From LC029 sp036676475 (GTDB lineage: Bacteria > Bacillota > Bacilli > Aneurinibacillales > RAOX-1), in the NCBI GenBank assembly GCA_036676475.1, contig JAKFCU010000117.1, positions 1-64,000 on the forward strand: a stretch of DNA of 64,000 bases. Direction: 5' to 3'. The notes under the pieces are model-generated. The model was not told the origin of the DNA. It worked only from the letters and a program-made list of their open reading frames with translations, and made no database searches. The position numbers were made by a program, and so were the translations under genes. Shown piece after piece: positions 1 to 7,329 of the stretch. Numbering within the stretch: the stretch's first letter is position 1; each line of letters opens with the position of its first letter.

Positions 1-19
1 TACAGGTATTAATAAAATA

Positions 20-48
20 TTGACAAAACAGAAAATTAAAAATATAGT
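20..48 (+). promoter_or_regulatory. Sigma-A type promoter of the BMC operon
   Basis: A perfect -35 TTGACA (20-25) is followed after 17 bp by TATAGT (43-48), one base off the consensus -10. It is the only strong promoter seen upstream of the operon and would give a leader of roughly 180 nt. Confidence 0.6.
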
Positions 49-65
49 TAGATTATCGGTTAGTC

Positions 66-83
66 GAATGCAAGGATGCATTC
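66..83. promoter_or_regulatory. Perfect 7-bp inverted repeat, possible operator
   Basis: GAATGCA (66-72) and TGCATTC (77-83) are perfect inverted repeats around a 4-nt centre, just downstream of the predicted transcription start. This placement suits a repressor operator, or a small hairpin in the leader RNA. The cognate regulator is not visible in the window. Confidence 0.35.
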
Positions 84-137
84 CAAAAGAGCTCTTTATG
101 AATTTCAGAATTTTAATAGGATGGTTGTACACATAGC

Positions 138-192
138 AAAGGCGCTGTGTAAAAGTTCGTCAATAAGACGGGCTCTTATGCAACGCCTTTTT
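138..192 (+). promoter_or_regulatory. Long leader hairpin with U-tract (attenuator or riboswitch candidate)
   Basis: AAAGGCG (138-144) pairs with CGCCTTT (184-190). Inside, TGTGTAAAAG (146-155) pairs, with two wobbles and one A-C mismatch, with CTCTTATGCA (173-182). The apex is CGTC-AATAA-GACG. A U-run (188-192) follows, so the whole element could act as a terminator controlling the BMC operon. It could also be the terminator of a gene upstream of the window, but the promoter at 20-48 argues for a leader. I do not recognise a named riboswitch with confidence; a xanthine/uric-acid class would suit the purine-like context but is untested. Confidence 0.45.
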
Positions 193-235
193 ATATCTGC
201 CAGATATATCATTTTATCAGATTAGGGGAGGCCAC

Positions 236-799
236 ATGAGATTAATTGTCGGGATTACCGGTGCTAGCGGTTCTATTTATGCCTACACGCTCATCCGCAC
301 ACTCTATGAATTAAATGTAGAAATCATGGTCATTGCCACAGAAATGGGTGAAAAAGTGATGCATTATGAGTGTGGGCTCAGCATGAATGAAATCAAACCC
401 TATGCCCAGATCCTAAGTAATAGCAATCTATTTGCATCCGTTGCCAGCGGTTCGGTGAAGACAAATGGAATGGTGATTGTCCCCTGTTCTATGAATACGT
501 TAGGAGCCATTGCCAACGGGCTTGGCGATACTTTGATGAATCGGGCAGCTAGCGTAGTCTTGAAGGAGAATCGTAAATTGCTGATTGTGCCTAGAGAAAC
601 CCCCCTTAATCTGATTCAGTTGGAAAATATGGTGAAGATCGCAAGGGCTGGAGCAAGCATTATGCCGGCTTCCCCTGGTTTTTATCATCGACCGCAGGAA
701 ATATGGGAGTTGACGAATTTCATGGTTGCCCGAATTCTAGATTCCTTTGATATTGAGCATAGCTTAATGACCCGATGGGGGGAAAAGCAAAGCCACTAA
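236..799 (+). CDS. ubiX: UbiX-family flavin prenyltransferase
   Basis: A 187-residue protein of normal UbiX length. UbiX joins dimethylallyl phosphate to FMN to make prenyl-FMN, the cofactor of UbiD decarboxylases. The N-terminus has the family Rossmann motif GITGASGS (residues 6-13), and the later PCSMNTLGAIANG stretch is typical of the FMN pocket. The start has a good Shine-Dalgarno (GGGGAGG). It sits 23 bp upstream of the UbiD gene, the expected cofactor-supply pairing. It is the first gene of the BMC operon. Family assignment is secure; its exclusive service to the neighbouring decarboxylase is inferred. Confidence 0.92.
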   Translation: MRLIVGITGASGSIYAYTLIRTLYELNVEIMVIATEMGEKVMHYECGLSMNEIKPYAQILSNSNLFASVASGSVKTNGMVIVPCSMNTLGAIANGLGDTLMNRAASVVLKENRKLLIVPRETPLNLIQLENMVKIARAGASIMPASPGFYHRPQEIWELTNFMVARILDSFDIEHSLMTRWGEKQSH

Positions 800-822
800 T
801 GGAGATGGAGAAGATGTGACTA

Positions 823-2160
823 ATGTTTACGACTATGCGCCAGCTAATTGAATATTGGGATAAGAATGGTGTGATGTTGAGGGTCAAACGGGAAGTAGAC
901 CCTGTTTTTGAATTGGGAGGGGTAATCAGCAAAAAAGATGGACAGCCATTCTTCTTTGAAAAAGTGAAGGGATACTCGATTCCGATGGTCGCAGGCCTAG
1001 GTGCAGATCGCCAATTGATGGCTAAAACTTTAGGGGTTACGGAAGATCAGCTCCTACCGAAAATGATTGATTCCATTGTCAATCCTATACCGACAACAAA
1101 AGTACAGACGGGACCTGTACAAGAAAACGTGGTCATGGGTGAATTTCAGCTAGACGATTTGTTTCCGATCTGTACGTATAATGAGTTGGATTCCGGTGCT
1201 TTTATCGTAGCTGGGGTGCTAGTTGTCCATGATGTAACAGGTAAGAAGCGCTATACATCGGTTCGTAGGATGCAATATTTCGGAGGCAATCGTTGTGGAA
1301 TCCTCATCACATCCCCAGAGCTGTTTGAACAATATACCTATTACGAGCAGCGGGGAGAACCGATGGAAGTGGCCATTATGATCGGGGTTGTGCCTGCCGT
1401 TGTCCTTAGCTCCCAAATCAGTACCCATTGGTATCATGCAGACAAATTAAATGTGGCGGGAGCGATGCTGGGCACTTCATTGCCGGTGGTCCAATGTCAA
1501 ACAGTGGATTTGGAAGTACTTGCTGAAGCTGAAATCGTGCTAGAGGGGAAAATGCTTCCCCATGTTCGAGAATTGGAAGGGCCTTTCGGCGAGCTGGCAG
1601 GTTATTATGGAGTACAATCCCCTCAGCCGGTCGTCGAGATATCAGCAGTCACCTATCGGAATAATCCCATTTGCCAAACGATCCTGCCTGCAAGCTTTGA
1701 AGAGATGCTTCCGATGGGATTGGTTCGCGAAATCACCCTGTTAAGCTCTGTACGGCAGGTTGTACCAGGGGTAAAGGCGGTTCATATCACGATGGCCGGG
1801 GTTGCTAGATACCACGGAGTCATCCAAATTCAGAAGCGATCCGAGGGAGATGGAAAACAAGCACTCTTGGCCGCTTTTGCTAGTGATAAAGATTTGAAAC
1901 ATGTAGTTGTCGTTGATGAAGATGTGGATATATTCAATCCGGCTGATGTGGAGTGGGCCATTGCCACCCGGGTACAAGCTGATCTCGATGTATTCATTGT
2001 ACCTGGAGCTAAAGGTTCTCCGCTTGAGCCTTCGCATAATCTCCGGGGAGTCACAGCCAAGATGGGAATAGACGCCACCATCCCCCTAGCAGAAAAAATC
2101 CATTACCAAAGGAAGCGAATTCCTGGGGCAGAGCAAATTAGATTGGAAGACTATCTATAG
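823..2160 (+). CDS. ubiD: UbiD-family prenyl-FMN-dependent decarboxylase
   Basis: A 445-residue member of the UbiD family, which reversibly decarboxylates aromatic, heteroaromatic or alpha,beta-unsaturated acids with prenyl-FMN. Family features include ELEGPFGELAGYYG near residues 250-263, containing catalytic acidic residues, and the C-terminal AKMGIDAT motif. The length is slightly short of the 480-490 residues of E. coli UbiD but normal for the wider family. The neighbouring ubiX supplies cofactor. The substrate cannot be read from the sequence; position in a microcompartment operon with purine/pyrimidine-type hydrolases suggests a heteroaromatic or catabolic acid rather than ubiquinone synthesis. 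No obvious N-terminal encapsulation peptide is seen. Confidence 0.9.
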   Translation: MFTTMRQLIEYWDKNGVMLRVKREVDPVFELGGVISKKDGQPFFFEKVKGYSIPMVAGLGADRQLMAKTLGVTEDQLLPKMIDSIVNPIPTTKVQTGPVQENVVMGEFQLDDLFPICTYNELDSGAFIVAGVLVVHDVTGKKRYTSVRRMQYFGGNRCGILITSPELFEQYTYYEQRGEPMEVAIMIGVVPAVVLSSQISTHWYHADKLNVAGAMLGTSLPVVQCQTVDLEVLAEAEIVLEGKMLPHVRELEGPFGELAGYYGVQSPQPVVEISAVTYRNNPICQTILPASFEEMLPMGLVREITLLSSVRQVVPGVKAVHITMAGVARYHGVIQIQKRSEGDGKQALLAAFASDKDLKHVVVVDEDVDIFNPADVEWAIATRVQADLDVFIVPGAKGSPLEPSHNLRGVTAKMGIDATIPLAEKIHYQRKRIPGAEQIRLEDYL

Positions 2161-2181
2161 GTTCTGGGGGGATAAGAAACG

Positions 2182-2445
2182 ATGGAAGCGATTGGCATGG
2201 TTGAAATGAGAGGATTAGTTCCAGCCATAGAGGCCTTAGATGCCATGGCAAAAGCAGCAAATGTCCGTTTAGTAGATTTAAAGATAGTCGGATCAGGTCT
2301 GGTCTGTGTTGTGATCGAAGGAGACGTCAGTGCTGTGAAGGCTGCAGTGGAAATTGGAAAAACCGTACAGGAGAGAACGGGTGGAGAACTCATCGCCCAT
2401 AATGTCATTCCTCGTCCTCATCCCGAGCTAACCAAGATGCTGTAG
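2182..2445 (+). CDS. BMC-H microcompartment shell protein (first of three)
   Basis: An 87-residue single-BMC-domain protein that should form a hexameric shell tile. It has the classic opening IGMVEMRGLVPAIEALDAMAKAANV, the pore segment KIVGSGL, the edge motif GDVSAVKAAVE and the ending AHNVIPRPH. It begins 21 bp after ubiD with a GGGGGGAT ribosome site. The pore loop (VGSG) is the common small-polar type, unlike those of the two shell paralogues downstream, so the three hexamers probably differ in permeability. Confidence 0.95.
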   Translation: MEAIGMVEMRGLVPAIEALDAMAKAANVRLVDLKIVGSGLVCVVIEGDVSAVKAAVEIGKTVQERTGGELIAHNVIPRPHPELTKML

Positions 2446-2464
2446 TTTAAAGGAGGTGAAGGGA

Positions 2465-3388
2465 GTGTCACAGTTTATGCAAAGCATTGTCCAAGAAGTA
2501 TTAAGCAGGAATAAGACGCTCGTGACTCCAGAGCGAAAGGAACTGGATCAAAAGATGATTCAACCGTTGCCTGCCAGGAATCTACATCACTTGGAAGAGA
2601 TTCATCGACCCAATTATCAGAGACAAAAACAGCAAGAACGAATCAAAGTAGAAAACTCCGCCTCTTTGCAAAGAAGTCAGACGCCCATGGTGGAACGACA
2701 GGCGAAAGAAACGGTAAAGCAGCCGATAGAGGACCCCATTTCCACTTTACAAAGATTGACTACCTCTCAAATTCTATTAGGAAAATCAACACCTCAATCA
2801 TACGGAGGTGGAAAAGGAACCCAACTGATTGGAAAAACCAAAAACAGCCAGTTGGTTTGGTGCTTTTATTCGCCAGATAGTCGCCTGGAAGCAATTCCTA
2901 AAGGATGCTCAAGCGGATTTGTTACCGGTGTGATAGAAAATCCGGGCACTGTATTCATTGTAGAGGAATGGATGAAACAGCGTACTGATGTCAAATGGGA
3001 ATGGTTTGGAGAGAAAAATAGTGTTGGCTGGGCTGATACGATCAAAATTAGTTCCATAGATAGTCAAGGCTTAGAACAAGTGCTGAAGGGACTTTATAGC
3101 CAACTGAATCGCCTGGCCATTCGTTCAATTAAGTCTTACTATGTGGAGAAACCTTCTGATTATTTATGGGAAAGCCTTCCTTTCGCTAAGGGACAAAGTG
3201 TCTCGGCATTGGTTGGAGTATCTTCTATTAGTTCCATGGCATTATTAGATCGGTATTTTCATCACCATCCGCAAGTCTCCTTTCAGTTTTCTGTTCGGGA
3301 TAATCATGTTATTCTTTCCGGGGATTCTTGTATCATTCAGGGGGTTATTCAGCAGTTGGAGGATGATGCCGGACAGTTGCTGTACTAG
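2465..3388 (+). CDS. Unrecognised BMC-operon protein with probable encapsulation peptide
   Basis: A 307-residue protein that I cannot assign to a family. I chose GTG at 2465 because AGGAGG (2451-2456) lies 8 bp upstream; an in-frame GTG at 2456 overlaps that ribosome site. Residues 1-17 (MSQFMQSIVQEVLSRNK) form an amphipathic helix like BMC encapsulation peptides, followed by a polar, low-complexity linker to about residue 90. Two conserved-looking regions follow. The last 60 residues contain ALVGVSSISSMALLD and VILSGDSCIIQGV, loosely like the BMC fold pattern (GLIETKG and VRGDVGAV). It lies between shell genes and may be a scaffold, an adaptor or a cargo. Function is unknown. Confidence 0.7.
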   Translation: MSQFMQSIVQEVLSRNKTLVTPERKELDQKMIQPLPARNLHHLEEIHRPNYQRQKQQERIKVENSASLQRSQTPMVERQAKETVKQPIEDPISTLQRLTTSQILLGKSTPQSYGGGKGTQLIGKTKNSQLVWCFYSPDSRLEAIPKGCSSGFVTGVIENPGTVFIVEEWMKQRTDVKWEWFGEKNSVGWADTIKISSIDSQGLEQVLKGLYSQLNRLAIRSIKSYYVEKPSDYLWESLPFAKGQSVSALVGVSSISSMALLDRYFHHHPQVSFQFSVRDNHVILSGDSCIIQGVIQQLEDDAGQLLY

Positions 3389-3401
3389 GGGGAGTTAGAA
3401 T

Positions 3402-3710
3402 ATGAGCCAGTTTGCATTGGGTTTAATAGAGACTATAGGGTATGTAACTGCTGTTTCTGCAGCAGACGCGGCTCTGAAAACAGCCAATGTTTCTTTAGTT
3501 GGTGTCGAAAAGGTGATTGGTGTGGGAGGTACTCTGGGTGTAACGATTCATCTTAGCGGTGATGTAGGCGCCGTTCAATCCGCCGTTGAAGCAGGCAAGC
3601 TTGAGGCAGAAAAGATAGGAAGGGTCGTTTCCGCACACGTTATTCCAAGGACCCATACCGAAGTCAATGAGAAGCTGTTGCCGTTCTTTTCTTTAGGCAA
3701 TCACCAATGA
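3402..3710 (+). CDS. BMC-H microcompartment shell protein (second)
   Basis: A 102-residue single-BMC-domain protein starting ALGLIETIGYVTAVSAADAALKTANV. The pore region reads KVIGVGGTLGV, one or two residues longer and bulkier than its neighbours, which would alter the hexamer pore. GDVGAVQSAVEAG and AHVIPRTH mark the rest of the fold. A GGGGGAG ribosome site precedes the ATG. Its stop overlaps a possible upstream start of the next shell gene, so the two are translationally close. Confidence 0.94.
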   Translation: MSQFALGLIETIGYVTAVSAADAALKTANVSLVGVEKVIGVGGTLGVTIHLSGDVGAVQSAVEAGKLEAEKIGRVVSAHVIPRTHTEVNEKLLPFFSLGNHQ

Positions 3711-3730
3711 GAACAATTGGAGGCCATATC

Positions 3731-4012
3731 ATGGGAGAAGCATTAGGATTAATTGAAACAAAAGGATTAGTAGGGGCAATTGAAGCAGCAGATGCCATGG
3801 TAAAAGCAGCTAATGTAGAAATCTGCGGGTATGAGAGAATCGGCTTTGGATTGGTCACCATTATGGTCAGAGGGGATGTTGGGGCAGTCAAGGCAGCCAC
3901 AGATGCAGGAGCCAATTCAGCAGGACGTGTCGGAGAATTGGTTTCCGTCCATGTGATCCCTAGACCGCATAGCGAAGTGGAAAGAGTGTTGTTGTCTAAG
4001 AAGGGAGAATAA
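3731..4012 (+). CDS. BMC-H microcompartment shell protein (third)
   Basis: A 93-residue shell protein, most like EutM/PduA-type tiles: LGLIETKGLVGAIEAADAM, then RGDVGAVKAATDAG and HVIPRPH. I chose ATG 3731 because it is preceded by TTGGAGG and gives the canonical MGEALGLIETKG beginning; an in-frame ATG at 3707 lacks a ribosome site. The pore motif is IGFGLV, placing a phenylalanine at the pore, where family members usually have small residues. Together with the two preceding genes it could build a shell facet, but no pentameric vertex (BMC-P) or trimeric BMC-T protein is seen here. Confidence 0.95.
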   Translation: MGEALGLIETKGLVGAIEAADAMVKAANVEICGYERIGFGLVTIMVRGDVGAVKAATDAGANSAGRVGELVSVHVIPRPHSEVERVLLSKKGE

Positions 4013-4021
4013 TGAATTCGC

Positions 4022-4771
4022 ATGCATAGGCAGAGTGATCTCATCAGGAACACTTTGCTCACTCTTTCTTTTCGCCATAGGAAGGAAGAGTTAGAGAAGC
4101 AATATCCAAGTGTTCTAGCTCTTCTTTGTTATAGTCCGGTTGGGATGGAGGAAGGTTTTCAGTGTATCGGCAACCTGCGAAAGGAAAAGGTGAGACTGCG
4201 GTTATGGATCGATGAGCCGTTGACTTCCTTCTATTCCATAGAGGATATCGTCCGGAAAACGGGGTCGGACGAGGTATACGTTCATCCAAGGGCAGCATGC
4301 CAACCTCCAACACCTTATCCCCATCTGTTTTTGCCCGTTCTTTCTTATTCGTTGGTTTCTAAAGTCATCCATCATGATGACAGCCATCCTTTTTCCAAAA
4401 TAATTCTGGAATCACTATTCACCGGCTGCAAGGTAGGAGCCATATCCATGGCTGCCGACCCTTATCACCCTCTCTGGAAAGAGAAAGGCTATCATCAAGC
4501 CACTCCCTTTATGAAGTATGAAATGAAATCCCGGCTTTTGCAGCTAAGGGGATATGGAGTCGAGCTGTTTGAACCCCATCAGCTTGCAGCTTGGTTACGG
4601 AAGGGAAAGCAATTATCCAAGGGGAAACGGATTGTGTCCCAGGAAGTCATTCTTCAGGCCTACGCTTCTCAGAAATTCATCATAGAAATAGATACCCATA
4701 CAATCATCACGCCATTAGCTCAGGATCTGGCAAAACAATTGGGCATGGAATTCAGACTTGGCGGGAGGTAA
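4022..4771 (+). CDS. Flavoprotein-like BMC-associated protein
   Basis: A 249-residue protein. The central part (about 90-145), with PHLFLPVLSYSLVSKV and GCKVGAISMAADP, has the feel of the flavoprotein/PPCDC-like fold, in which a loop handles the FMN. The C-terminus, IITPLAQDLAKQLGMEFRL, resembles the tail found on flavoproteins and EutQ-like proteins of other BMC loci. The N-terminal stretch SDLIRNTLLTLSF could be an amphipathic targeting helix. It lies 9 bp after the third shell gene. Assignment is by motif memory only; the function (perhaps a redox or cofactor role in the compartment) is inferred. Confidence 0.5.
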   Translation: MHRQSDLIRNTLLTLSFRHRKEELEKQYPSVLALLCYSPVGMEEGFQCIGNLRKEKVRLRLWIDEPLTSFYSIEDIVRKTGSDEVYVHPRAACQPPTPYPHLFLPVLSYSLVSKVIHHDDSHPFSKIILESLFTGCKVGAISMAADPYHPLWKEKGYHQATPFMKYEMKSRLLQLRGYGVELFEPHQLAAWLRKGKQLSKGKRIVSQEVILQAYASQKFIIEIDTHTIITPLAQDLAKQLGMEFRLGGR

Positions 4772-4774
4772 TAA

Positions 4775-6586
4775 ATGAATACCAAGACACTCAAACAAGT
4801 GATGCAATGGCGCCAGCTCATTGATGCTTTGCTGGATAATCATCAATTTGCTGATCTTGTGCTAAAGGGCGGTTATATCATCAATGTTATAACAAGAGAA
4901 ATATATATGTCAGATGTGGCCATTAAAGGGGAACACATTCTCCTGGTGGGAGACGCTAGCGATCTCATAGGGCCCAAAACGAAGGTAGAAAACATCCAGG
5001 GGAAATTTGTCAGTCCTGGATTTATTGACTCTCATATGCATTTTGAAAGCGCCATGCTGACCGTAACCGAGTTTTCCAAGCTATCGATTCCTACAGGGAC
5101 GACGACACTTGTCGCAGATCCCCATGAAATCGGGAATGTTTTGGGAGTGGTGGGCATGAAGGCGATGATCGATGAAGCCAAAACACTGCCTAATAAGGTT
5201 TTATATACGGTGCCTTGCTTAACGCCGGACGTGCCTGGGTTGGAAACAGCGGGATATGATGTGAACTCCAAGGATATGGAGGAATTACTCCAAGATCCTT
5301 ATGTACAAGGCATCGGTGAAATACAAGGCTTTGCTAATGTTCGTCCGGTCTTTGAGCATGCACCCGAGATTATTACGGACCAGTTAGCTTCCGTAAGCTA
5401 TGCGAAAAGTATCGGCAAGTCAGTGGAAGGAAATTGCCCAGGGCTGTTCGGAATAGAACTGGCCGCCCATATTATTAGTGGCGGGACCCATGTTTCCTGT
5501 CATGAAACGACAACAAAAGAGGAAATGATCGAGAAGTTGCGCTATGGCATCAGTGTGTTCATACGCGAAGGATCTTCGCAGCGAAACATGGCGGAATGTA
5601 TTCGCGCCATTACAGAAGAAGGATTAGATTCCCGCCGTGCCATTCTTGTTTCGGATGATATGGTCCCGGAAGACCTGCTTAAGTTTGGACATATGAATGA
5701 TATTGTCAGACGTACCATTGCTCAAGGGGTGGACCCCGTGGAAGCCATTCAGATGGTTACCATCAATCCTGCTACCCATTTCGGATTCCAGGATCGCGGT
5801 CTGCTTGCCCCAGGAAAAAAGGCGGATATTGCGGTCATTAATAACTTAAATGAAATGACTATTGATCAGGTGTATATCGATGGAAGAAGGGTGGCGGAAA
5901 AGGGCGAGTTAACGATAAATATCCCTTCCTATACCTATCCGGATTATGTGAAACAGTCTGTCAAACGTAAGCCTGTGAAAACCGAAGATCTGTATATTAA
6001 GGCCATCGGGAGTCAAGCCAGAGTTCGTGCTGTCGAAGTAATTCTAGATCAAAACTTGACAGGAGCGAAAGAATTCACTCTAACCGTCAAGTCTGGAGTG
6101 GTACAGCCTTGTCTGCAGCAGGATGTATTGCCATTACTCGTGGTGGAACGGCATGGGCGAAGCGGAAAGATCGGCAAAACCTTTATGCATGGATTTAAGC
6201 TACAGTACGGTGCGATGGCAGAAAGCGTAGCCCATGATACTCATAATATTATTGTTTGTGGAACAAATTATGAGGATATGGTCGTTGCTGTGAATCGGGT
6301 GATTGCGATGAACGGCGGGATTGCCATGATTAAAGATGGAAAGGTTGTCGGGGACCTTCCGTTAAGGGTGGGTGGTTTAATGACCGATGAACTGACAGGA
6401 AAAGAAATGAGCGGCAAGATCGCTGAGCTTCACCGCTTAGCGAAGGAGGAACTGGGCTGTGGGATTCATGTTCCGTTCATGCACCTATCTTTTGTCTCTT
6501 TAGTTACCAGTCCAAAGTGGAAAATTACCGATATGGGACTGATTGATGTAGACAAATACGAAATTATCCCTACGGTAATATCATAG
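4775..6586 (+). CDS. Adenine-deaminase-like amidohydrolase with altered active site
   Basis: A 603-residue protein of full Ade/AdeC length. Family hallmarks are PGFIDSHMHFES with the HxH metal ligands (87 and 89), VADPHEIGNVLG (113-124), IREGSSQRN, and the C-terminal domain HGFKLQYGAMAESVAHDTHNI. Adenine deaminase converts adenine to hypoxanthine plus ammonia. Two conserved sites differ from E. coli Ade as I recall it: the DGHxPGL motif reads EGNCPGL (His to Asn at residue 220), and TDDRNP reads SDDMVP (293-298). HET at 243-245 is kept. A changed substrate is therefore likely. It starts 3 bp after the flavoprotein gene's stop, so it is clearly in the BMC operon. Confidence 0.85.
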   Translation: MNTKTLKQVMQWRQLIDALLDNHQFADLVLKGGYIINVITREIYMSDVAIKGEHILLVGDASDLIGPKTKVENIQGKFVSPGFIDSHMHFESAMLTVTEFSKLSIPTGTTTLVADPHEIGNVLGVVGMKAMIDEAKTLPNKVLYTVPCLTPDVPGLETAGYDVNSKDMEELLQDPYVQGIGEIQGFANVRPVFEHAPEIITDQLASVSYAKSIGKSVEGNCPGLFGIELAAHIISGGTHVSCHETTTKEEMIEKLRYGISVFIREGSSQRNMAECIRAITEEGLDSRRAILVSDDMVPEDLLKFGHMNDIVRRTIAQGVDPVEAIQMVTINPATHFGFQDRGLLAPGKKADIAVINNLNEMTIDQVYIDGRRVAEKGELTINIPSYTYPDYVKQSVKRKPVKTEDLYIKAIGSQARVRAVEVILDQNLTGAKEFTLTVKSGVVQPCLQQDVLPLLVVERHGRSGKIGKTFMHGFKLQYGAMAESVAHDTHNIIVCGTNYEDMVVAVNRVIAMNGGIAMIKDGKVVGDLPLRVGGLMTDELTGKEMSGKIAELHRLAKEELGCGIHVPFMHLSFVSLVTSPKWKITDMGLIDVDKYEIIPTVIS

Positions 6587-6627
6587 AACCGCGTAGAGAG
6601 GATAACCATCGAGGAGGAGGGTAACGA

Positions 6628-7311
6628 ATGGGATTTCGGTTAATTGATTTGACACAAGAAATCTATCAAGGGATGCCAGTCTTTCCGCTACACCAAAAAA
6701 CGATGATATTTCCAAATATCACCCATGAAGAGTGCAAAAAACAGATTGGGTTTGAGTTTGCTACCAATAATCTATTAATCAATGAACATGGTCCCACTCA
6801 TAGCGATGCGATCTATGAATATGATCCCAAGGGTGCAACGATAGATCAGATGCCTCTGGAATACTTTTATGGACCTGCCATCTGCCTGGACCTCTCTCAT
6901 ATTTCGCCGGATGTTTATATTACAAGAAATGATTTGCAACAGTCACTTGCAAAATCACAGCTTCATGTCGATAAAGGGGATATTGTCTTATTGTATACGG
7001 GGCATTTTAATCGCTCGTATGGAACGGAGGAATGGCTTACCCGCTATACGGGACTCGATTATGACGCGGCGGAATGGTTGGCAAAGCTTGGGGTCGTGAA
7101 TATAGGGATTGATGCTCCAGCCATCGATCATCCGGATGATGCCAAATACTCTGGACATCAAATTTGCCGGGAATACAAAATGACGAATACCGAAAACCTG
7201 TGCAACCTGAATAAGATAGCGGGGAAGAGATTTCTTTATTTCGGATTGCCTCTCAAAATACGCAGGGGGACGGGATCCCCCATACGAGCTGTTGCCCTAT
7301 TTATGGAATAG
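6628..7311 (+). CDS. Cyclase-family (kynurenine-formamidase-like) hydrolase
   Basis: A 227-residue member of the cyclase superfamily of metal-dependent hydrolases, which includes KynB and isatin hydrolase. The expected HxGTHxDxP metal-binding motif appears as EHGPTHSDAIYEY around residues 53-65, with the two His and the Asp kept. GDIVLLYTGH and VVNIGIDAPAIDHP match later conserved blocks. GAGGAGGAGG precedes the ATG. Members open amide or lactam rings, which would fit ring degradation alongside the amidohydrolase. The actual substrate is unknown. Confidence 0.8.
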   Translation: MGFRLIDLTQEIYQGMPVFPLHQKTMIFPNITHEECKKQIGFEFATNNLLINEHGPTHSDAIYEYDPKGATIDQMPLEYFYGPAICLDLSHISPDVYITRNDLQQSLAKSQLHVDKGDIVLLYTGHFNRSYGTEEWLTRYTGLDYDAAEWLAKLGVVNIGIDAPAIDHPDDAKYSGHQICREYKMTNTENLCNLNKIAGKRFLYFGLPLKIRRGTGSPIRAVALFME

Positions 7312-7329
7312 CCGTGAGGAGGAAGAACC

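Noticed and set aside
3707..3730. Upstream ATG as start of the third shell gene
   Set aside because: No ribosome site and it would add MRTIGGHI before the canonical MGEALGLIETKG start.
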